From an uncultured Verrucomicrobiota bacterium (GTDB lineage Bacteria; Verrucomicrobiota; Verrucomicrobiia; Verrucomicrobiales; Verrucomicrobiaceae), in the NCBI GenBank assembly GCA_903960845.1, contig CAJCCF010000640.1, positions 1-36,209 on the forward strand: DNA of 36,209 bases. The letters are read 5' to 3'. Both the position numbers and the translations under genes were made by a program. Position 1 is the first letter of the stretch; each line of letters begins with the position of its first letter. The notes below the pieces were generated by a model. The model did no database searches. It worked only from the letters and a program-made list of their open reading frames with translations, and had not been told where the DNA came from. Shown here piece after piece: positions 31,887 through 36,209 of this stretch.

Positions 31887-32249
31887 TTAGTGGAGGTAGC
31901 GTGTGCGGTAGCTGTCCATGTCCTGCTGGAGCAGTTCGATGTCTTTGAGCATCCGGTCCCTTTCTGCTCTCAGCTCCCGGGTTTCGGCACTCAGGCTTTT
32001 GACCTTGCTTTTCAATTGCTCCAGATGACCCGCCTGAGGGGTGTTGTAATAGCCCAGATCACCCACGGCGGCCGATTCTGCCAAAACCTTTTTCAGCGCT
32101 GCCGCCTGCTCATTGAGGCTGATCCTGGATTGGGCGGTCTCGTATTCGATCCGACCTTTTTTGCCGCAGCCGGTCATGATCAGCAGTGCCAGTGTGCCAA
32201 AGGCGAGAATCGCGTATTTCTGTACGGGCGGCTGCATGGGCTTGGTCAT
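31887..32249 (-). CDS. Small coiled-coil lipoprotein
   Basis: 120-aa predicted lipoprotein: N-terminal hydrophobic stretch then LLIMTGCGKKG, where MTGC is a usable lipobox (Cys about residue 28). The mature part is nearly all helical with a strong coiled coil in the second half (LEQLKSKVKSLSAETRELRA). Start at the ATG at 32249; the Met at residue 5 (32237) is an alternative. The partner gene downstream also encodes a coiled coil, suggesting an envelope complex, by inference. Confidence 0.75.
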   Translation of the reverse strand: MTKPMQPPVQKYAILAFGTLALLIMTGCGKKGRIEYETAQSRISLNEQAAALKKVLAESAAVGDLGYYNTPQAGHLEQLKSKVKSLSAETRELRAERDRMLKDIELLQQDMDSYRTRYLH

Positions 32250-32252
32250 TTC

Positions 32253-32281
32253 AGGCTAAAGGCTGCGGTGAATCGTGGCAA
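32253..32281 (-). promoter_or_regulatory. Candidate promoter giving a near-leaderless transcript
   Basis: Minus strand: TTGCCA (32276-32281), 17-bp spacer, TAGCCT (32253-32258). Only 3 nt separate the -10 from the ATG at 32249, so a start at the normal distance would fall inside the first codons, favouring leaderless expression or the start at 32237. Confidence 0.35.
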
Positions 32282-32376
32282 GTCTCATTCAGCCGCTCTT
32301 CCGGGTCTTGGGCTCCGCAGCAAATGACAGGGAAAGGGATCGGGCATGTCCGATTCACTCCCAGTGAACTCCGCTA

Positions 32377-32405
32377 TTGACCCGGCATCCCCCTCCGACT
32401 AGTCT
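32377..32405 (+). promoter_or_regulatory. Candidate promoter of the RRM gene
   Basis: TTGACC (32377-32382), 17-bp spacer, TAGTCT (32400-32405), then CGCCCCG. Same -10 and discriminator type as the rpmH promoter. A start near 32412 would give a leader of about 340 nt. Confidence 0.5.
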
Positions 32406-32411
32406 CGCCCC

Positions 32412-32752
32412 GCAATTGTTTGGAGCGCTGTGCTCTGAGTCTAACGTCCACCCACCGATCGCGGAAAAATGCACCACGCCAGCTCATTGACTGCGCCAAA
32501 TGCTTTGAATGGACCTGCGATTTACTCGCCGGGACGCCTCTTCGTGACCAATTTGATTCATGAGCACAATGGACCCATTGGGTCCCTCTTCAGCTATTGC
32601 GGCACCCGATGGAACTGCGACGAACCGCCTGAGTGGTTCGTCACACAGCCCGTCCCTCAGGATGTGACCCGTCGTCCATCCCCGGCACCGGCCCCTAGCA
32701 GGCTCCATGGCGTGGTGCCTCCAACCCCGCAGAACACAAGAACGAACATCCC
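32412..32752 (+). promoter_or_regulatory. Long structured 5' leader of the RRM gene
   Basis: About 340 nt with no convincing gene (a plus-strand frame from 32469 is Pro-rich and runs out of frame into the RRM gene). Inverted repeats: CAATGG/CCATTG (32567-32580) and GGACCC/GGGTCC (32571-32585) overlap and exclude one another; GACGAACC/GGTTCGTC (32619-32642) is a perfect 8-bp hairpin with 8-nt loop; its loop CCTGAG (32628-32633) is complementary to CTCAGG at 32656-32661; GGCACC/GGTGCC (32684-32719) closes a further arm. It could be a regulatory RNA that controls the downstream gene; no known riboswitch class recognised. Confidence 0.45.
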
Positions 32753-33367
32753 ATGTCAGATTCCTCGACTCAACAAGGCAACCGTCGCCGTCGCACCCGC
32801 CGCCCATCGGGCGGTCAGGGCAGTGGCTTTTCCGATCGCCGCACTTCCACCCCACGTGGTGGAGTCCCTCAGCAGACAGGTTTTCAAAAATTCCTGAGCA
32901 CCATCACCTTCGGCCTGCTCGGCAAGCAAGCCACGCTCCCTAAAGCACAGCGCAGCGCTGTTCCAGCTTCATCAGATCGCGGCCCGCGTCCGGACCGTTC
33001 TGATTCGCCCCGCTCTTCCCGTGAACCGAGGGAGGCGCGTCCACGTCGCGATTCAACTCCGGTCGATCCATCAAGCATCACCACGGATCGCCTCTATGTC
33101 GGCAATCTCTCCTATGATGCCTCCGAGAGTGATCTTTTCGAGCTCTTCAGCGGCCTCGGCAGCGTTCGCAATGCCGAAATCGTCGTCAACAACCGCACCC
33201 AGCGCTCCAAGGGTTTCGCCTTTGTCACCATGGGTTCCGTCGATGAGGCCCGCCGTGCGGTTGCCGAATTGAGCGGCAAAGATTTCATGGGCCGTCCCCT
33301 CCAGTTGAGCGGTGCCAAGCCTCTTGGCAGCGATGACCGCGCCAATGGCGACGACTCGGAGTCTTAA
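32753..33367 (+). CDS. RNA-binding protein with single RRM and Arg-rich N-terminus
   Basis: 204-aa RNA-binding protein. Residues 1-110 are largely disordered and rich in Arg, Ser, Pro and Gly (RRRRTRRPSGG; REPREARPRR), with a short hydrophobic island at about 43-60 (GFQKFLSTITFGLLGK). The RRM occupies 112-190: RNP2 LYVGNL (114-119), RNP1 KGFAFVTM (153-160), and the usual beta-alpha-beta spacing (SESDLFELFSGLG; VDEARRAVAELSG). Short acidic end. Family members in bacteria (Rbp type) bind single-stranded RNA, often in cold or stress response; that role here is inference. Followed by a textbook terminator and preceded by the structured leader, which makes autoregulation plausible. Confidence 0.92.
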   Translation: MSDSSTQQGNRRRRTRRPSGGQGSGFSDRRTSTPRGGVPQQTGFQKFLSTITFGLLGKQATLPKAQRSAVPASSDRGPRPDRSDSPRSSREPREARPRRDSTPVDPSSITTDRLYVGNLSYDASESDLFELFSGLGSVRNAEIVVNNRTQRSKGFAFVTMGSVDEARRAVAELSGKDFMGRPLQLSGAKPLGSDDRANGDDSES

Positions 33368-33392
33368 TTCAAGTTTGCCTGAACTGAATTCA

Positions 33393-33426
33393 ACCCGCTG
33401 CTTCTGAAAAGGGGCAGCGGGTTTTT
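33393..33426 (+). terminator. Intrinsic terminator of the RRM gene
   Basis: CCCGCTGC (33393-33400), 12-nt loop, GCAGCGGG (33413-33420), then TTTTTT. It lies 25 nt after the stop codon. Confidence 0.92.
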
Positions 33427-33468
33427 TGTGGAAACCAAGCTCATGAAGACAAGGTCTCCGCTTTGAAC

Positions 33469-33783
33469 CTACAGGCCGAGCCCGGGGGGCAGGCCCATTC
33501 CGCCGGTGAGTTTGCCCATTTCGGCGGACTGGGTGTCCTTGACCTTTTTTTGCACCTGTTGGACGGCGGAAAGCAGGAGATCCTGAAGCATTTCGACATC
33601 GCTGGGATCGACGATTTCTTTGGCGATCTTGATGGCGGTGATGTCGCCATGTCCATTGGCACTGACACTGATCTTATTGCCGGCAACGCTGGCCTCGAAG
33701 GTGCGTGTCGAGAGCTCGGCCTGGGATTTTTGCATCTGGCTCTGCATCTGCTGCACCTGCTTCATCATTTTCTGGATGTTCAT
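33469..33783 (-). CDS. YbaB/EbfC family nucleoid-associated protein
   Basis: 104-aa small DNA-binding protein of the YbaB/EbfC family, which acts as a homodimer. Met/Gln-rich N-terminal helix (MNIQKMMKQVQQMQSQMQKS), then the beta core VAGNKISVSANGHGDITAIKI, DPSDVEMLQDLLLSAVQQVQKKV, and a Gly/Pro C-terminus (LTGGMGLPPGLGL). Usually sits between dnaX and recR; here it follows the TPR-AAA ATPase gene by 17 nt on the same strand, an unusual partner, and recR is not downstream. Confidence 0.93.
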   Translation of the reverse strand: MNIQKMMKQVQQMQSQMQKSQAELSTRTFEASVAGNKISVSANGHGDITAIKIAKEIVDPSDVEMLQDLLLSAVQQVQKKVKDTQSAEMGKLTGGMGLPPGLGL

Positions 33784-33800
33784 GGCGGTCGGAAAGGGGG

Positions 33801-35228
33801 TCAGGGTTCGCGCTGAGATGGGGCGTTGAGGAATTTACGCACCTCCGTGGTGTAGGCATCGGGCGTGGCCTGCTGGGCATGCTCCCGTGCACCCTCGAAC
33901 CAGGACTGGGTGCTCGGGGCGTGGCTGCGGGCAACGCTGATGAGCAGGTCCATGGTGATGGGGATCGGTTGGCCGCTGTGGATGGCGGAGGAGAGTGTCA
34001 TCTCGGCCGCGCGATCAAAGACCCACTTGAGGTCAGCGCCTGAGAAACCGCTGGTGGCTTCCACGAGGGATTCGACCACGAGATTTGAGATAGGTTTGTC
34101 CCTGGCGAGCAAAGTGATGATCTGGGCGCGGGCGGCGGCATCCGGCGGCGGCACGAAGATGGCCTGATCAAAACGGCCGGGGCGGCGGAAAGCGGGATCG
34201 AGCGACCAGGGTTGATTGGTGGCACCGATGACAAGGACGCGCTGGTTCTCGCCTTTCATGCCGTCCATCTCGTGCAGGAACTGGTTCACCAGATTGCGCA
34301 ACTGGCTTTCACGGACGTTGCGGCGATCCTGGGCGAGTGAGTCGATGTCGTCAAAGACGAGCACGCACGGGGAGTTGGAGCGGGCCGTCTCGAAGATCTG
34401 ATGCAGGTTCCGCTCAGTGCTGCCGAAATAGGGATCGAAGATTTCGTGCAGGCCGACGGAGAGGAAATTGCAGGGCACTTCTCCGGCGACGGCGCGGAGC
34501 ATGAGCGTCTTGCCGCAGCCGGGAGGACCGTAAATGAGGATGCCTCCGCCGGTGCGTTTGCCGTAAGCTTTGTAGAGATCGGGAAACTGAAGCGGGTAGA
34601 TGATTTTCAGGCGGATCTCTTCCTTCAGTTCGTCCATGCCACCGACATCGGCAAAGGTGGTGCCGAAGCGGTTCGGGTCGCCAGGGGTGTAAAATGTCTC
34701 AGGTCGCCAGTCATACGGCGGATCATCAAAGGGGTCATCGAAGATGTCCTGGGCCTGATCGCCGTCCTCAGGACCTTCATTGACGCTGGCCTCCGGACTG
34801 ATCGGGGCAGGGGAGGTGCGGCGGACATCGCGGGCGGAGCGTCCGAGTTCGCGCTCCAGAGCGGGATCGCTCATGGTTCCGTCGATCAGCGCGGCGCGGT
34901 CGAAGTGTTCGATGGCTTTGGGCCGGTTGCCTTCGGAAAGGTACACCCGGCTGAGAAGCAGGTGTGCGGGGGCATTGTCCGGCTCCTGCTGGAGCACCCG
35001 TTCGGCACGCACGGCGGCACCGGAGGTTTCACCCTGAAGAAAGAGCACTCGGGCGATGCCCAGATGGGCATCTGTCTGCTGCGGGTCCAGTTCGAGGACG
35101 CGGGCGAAACTCTCGTGGGCATCGTCCAAGTGCAGCTGCTCAAGGCAGGCGCGGCTGTAGAGAAGAAGCAGGGAGATGTTGTCAGGCGACTGTTCGATGG
35201 CGTCGCGGATGGCCTGGAGTGATGACAT
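33801..35228 (-). CDS. TPR-AAA+ ATPase
   Basis: 475-aa protein: N-terminal TPR repeats (about 1-120; AHESFARVLELDPQQTDAHL), an acidic Pro-rich linker (140-185), then one AAA+ module of the FtsH/Cdc48 type. Walker A is GPPGCGKT (234-241), pore-loop region DPYFGSTERNL (265-275), Walker B VFDDID (291-296), sensor 1 ATN (336-338), arginine-finger region RRPGRFD (348-354), C-terminal lid with TSGFSGADLKWVFDRAAEM. The Walker B Glu (usually DE) is Asp here. No protease domain or membrane segment, so it may be an unfoldase or remodeller whose TPR part recruits targets. Start at ATG 35228 by fit to the TPR; longer frames are spurious. Probable operon with ybaB. Confidence 0.9.
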   Translation of the reverse strand: MSSLQAIRDAIEQSPDNISLLLLYSRACLEQLHLDDAHESFARVLELDPQQTDAHLGIARVLFLQGETSGAAVRAERVLQQEPDNAPAHLLLSRVYLSEGNRPKAIEHFDRAALIDGTMSDPALERELGRSARDVRRTSPAPISPEASVNEGPEDGDQAQDIFDDPFDDPPYDWRPETFYTPGDPNRFGTTFADVGGMDELKEEIRLKIIYPLQFPDLYKAYGKRTGGGILIYGPPGCGKTLMLRAVAGEVPCNFLSVGLHEIFDPYFGSTERNLHQIFETARSNSPCVLVFDDIDSLAQDRRNVRESQLRNLVNQFLHEMDGMKGENQRVLVIGATNQPWSLDPAFRRPGRFDQAIFVPPPDAAARAQIITLLARDKPISNLVVESLVEATSGFSGADLKWVFDRAAEMTLSSAIHSGQPIPITMDLLISVARSHAPSTQSWFEGAREHAQQATPDAYTTEVRKFLNAPSQREP

Positions 35229-35385
35229 GCCTTGTTTTGGGGGGACACTGACGGCGCTGAAACACCGTCTCACGGGGACGTAACAGGGGCCGGGCGGGCG
35301 CGCTAGAGATTTCTTTGGCATATGAGCCGAGTTAAGATTGAATGGAGCACCGTGCGGGCCGTCAGATGCCTCGCCCTGACTCACC

Positions 35386-36087
35386 ATGAAACGCCGACTT
35401 TTTCTCGCCTCGCTCGCTGCCACCGCCACCCGGGCTGAGGAGGCCCCGCCGACGGCGGAATATGTGCTCAGCCTTGTGCGCCGCAGCTATGCCTTGCAGG
35501 ATCATAAAATGACCGGGCGGCTGCGCGATGACGAAACGGGCCGCGAGGAGCCGCTGGAGCTGACGCTGAGCGGTTCGGTCATGCGGTTCCTCTTCAAAAA
35601 TGATCCGCCTGAAATCATCCATCTCGATCTCACGACCACGCCTGCGACACTGTACCAGGTGAAGGCCGGCAGCAGCAGCCAGGTGCCGCTCAAAAATGCC
35701 GCCGATCCGGTGCGTGGCATGGATTTCAATTACGAGGACCTGTCTCTCCGGTTCATCTATTGGAAAAACGTGAAAATGCTGGATGCCGACGCGCGCATCA
35801 CTGCGGCACGCATCAAATGCTGGCTGATCCGTGTGAATGCGCCGGATGTGAGCGGTCCTTATTACACCGTCGATCTTTGGGTTCACAAGGACAGTGGCGG
35901 CATGGCAAAAATGGAAGCCTATGACAGGCGCGGCAAGATGGTGAAGCGCTTTGAAGTGCGGAAAATGCAGAAAGTGGACGGGGCTACCGCACTCAAGGAG
36001 ATGATGGTTGAGTCCCTCAATCAAACCAGCGGCGACGTCAAGGGGCGCACCTACATGACGTTGGACGCTCCGGTGAAGCAGAACTGA
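35386..36087 (+). CDS. Exported LolA-like outer-membrane lipoprotein-sorting family protein
   Basis: 233-aa exported protein. N-terminal MKRRLFLASLAATATRAEE resembles a short Sec or Tat signal (RRxFL). The rest resembles the LolA-like beta-barrel family: EYVLSLVRRSYALQDHKMTG as the first helix, then paired strands (LTLSGSVMRFLFKNDPPEIIHLDL; SLRFIYWKNVKML), KCWLIRVNAP, VDLWVHKDSGGMAKMEAYDR and KRFEVRKMQKV, as in predicted periplasmic carriers of the LolA_like group. Lacks any lipobox. Stands alone between the divergent AAA gene and the convergent transporter end. Function in lipoprotein or lipid transport is inference. Confidence 0.75.
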   Translation: MKRRLFLASLAATATRAEEAPPTAEYVLSLVRRSYALQDHKMTGRLRDDETGREEPLELTLSGSVMRFLFKNDPPEIIHLDLTTTPATLYQVKAGSSSQVPLKNAADPVRGMDFNYEDLSLRFIYWKNVKMLDADARITAARIKCWLIRVNAPDVSGPYYTVDLWVHKDSGGMAKMEAYDRRGKMVKRFEVRKMQKVDGATALKEMMVESLNQTSGDVKGRTYMTLDAPVKQN

Positions 36088-36147
36088 ATAATCAAATTTG
36101 TGGAAGGCAATCAGGCGGAGTGAATCCCGCCATCATCAGCCCGTGCT

Positions 36148-36209
36148 TTATTCGGGCAGCGGCTGGTCCTTGGTCTCGGGCAGGAAGGCGATGAAGATGA
36201 CGCCGAGGA
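36148..36209 (-). CDS. MFS (sugar-type) transporter, C-terminal fragment
   Basis: The last 19 codons are visible: LGVIFIAFLPETKDQPLPE and a TAA stop at 36148-36150. A final hydrophobic helix followed by PETK-x-x-PLPE is the hallmark C-terminus of the sugar-porter branch of MFS transporters. The bulk of the gene lies beyond the window edge. Convergent with the LolA-like gene, 60 nt apart. Confidence 0.7.
   Translation of the reverse strand, partial: LGVIFIAFLPETKDQPLPE

Noticed and set aside
30960..32327. Long plus-strand open frame of 455 codons
   Set aside because: Antisense to the coiled-coil protein and lipoprotein genes; no domain pattern, and the minus strand shows a membrane anchor, lipobox and tandem spacing.
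32469..32897. Plus-strand frame of 142 codons in the RRM leader
   Set aside because: Pro/Ala-rich, no domain or ribosome site, and it overlaps the RRM gene out of frame.
1..36209. CRISPR array, prophage or transposon
   Set aside because: No regularly spaced long repeats, integrase, transposase or phage structural genes were seen on either strand.

Overview
The window looks like a chromosomal segment of a Verrucomicrobiota bacterium, most likely of the Verrucomicrobiales (Prosthecobacter / Verrucomicrobium / Akkermansia side of the phylum). Three things point this way: a secretin / PilO-like / GspL-like block in the same order as the Akkermansia Amuc_1098-1101 pilus genes, an adjacent DUF1549/DUF1553 plus DUF1501 gene pair (typical of Planctomycetes and Verrucomicrobia), and short RRM and membrane coiled-coil genes of the kind common in that phylum. 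Base composition is moderately GC-rich and even. I see no rRNA, tRNA, CRISPR array, phage or transposase gene. Family assignments come from motif recognition by eye; no database search was possible.

Layout. 1-3392 (minus): type IV pilus / type II secretion block, read from a GspL/PilMN-like protein through a PilO-like protein and a collagen-like secreted protein into a truncated secretin. 3580-7211 (plus): MFS transporter, M50B-like membrane protease and xseA. 7217-10682 (minus): a soluble histidine-kinase-like protein, then the classic block rpmH-rnpA-yidD-yidC, with a DnaA box upstream of rpmH but no dnaA. 10683-11696 is about 1 kb without a credible gene. 11697-13624 (plus): SGNH esterase and exported MsrB. 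14036-15676 (minus): rpoA-rplQ with its own promoter and terminator, detached from the other alpha-operon genes. 15995-21092 (plus): PL10-type pectate lyase, DUF1549/DUF1553 protein and Tat-exported DUF1501 protein. 21105-22531 (minus): glycosyltransferase and methyltransferase pair. 22655-27133: two large unrecognised proteins whose stop codons abut. 27246-30886: beta-CASP nuclease and, convergent to it, RNase R. 31014-32249 (minus): lipoprotein and membrane coiled-coil pair. 32753-33367 (plus): RRM protein behind a long, foldable leader. 33469-35228 (minus): TPR-AAA ATPase and YbaB. 35386-36087 (plus): LolA-like exported protein. The end holds the last codons of an MFS transporter.

How the genes fit together. 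Several form obvious working units: pilus assembly at the envelope, membrane-protein insertion and translation (rpmH, rnpA, yidD, yidC, rplQ, rpoA), RNA turnover and RNA binding (beta-CASP nuclease, RNase R, RRM protein), and polysaccharide use (pectate lyase, SGNH esterase).

The most interesting non-coding observations are: (1) three intergenic imperfect tandem heptamer tracts with different 7-mers, one of which supplies the C-terminus and stop codon of yidD; (2) a roughly 340-nt leader before the RRM gene with two overlapping inverted repeats and a hairpin whose loop is complementary to downstream sequence (possible pseudoknot); (3) a recurring promoter pattern TTGnnn-16/17-TAnTMT followed by a C-rich discriminator; (4) a 12-bp perfect inverted repeat ahead of the M50B gene.
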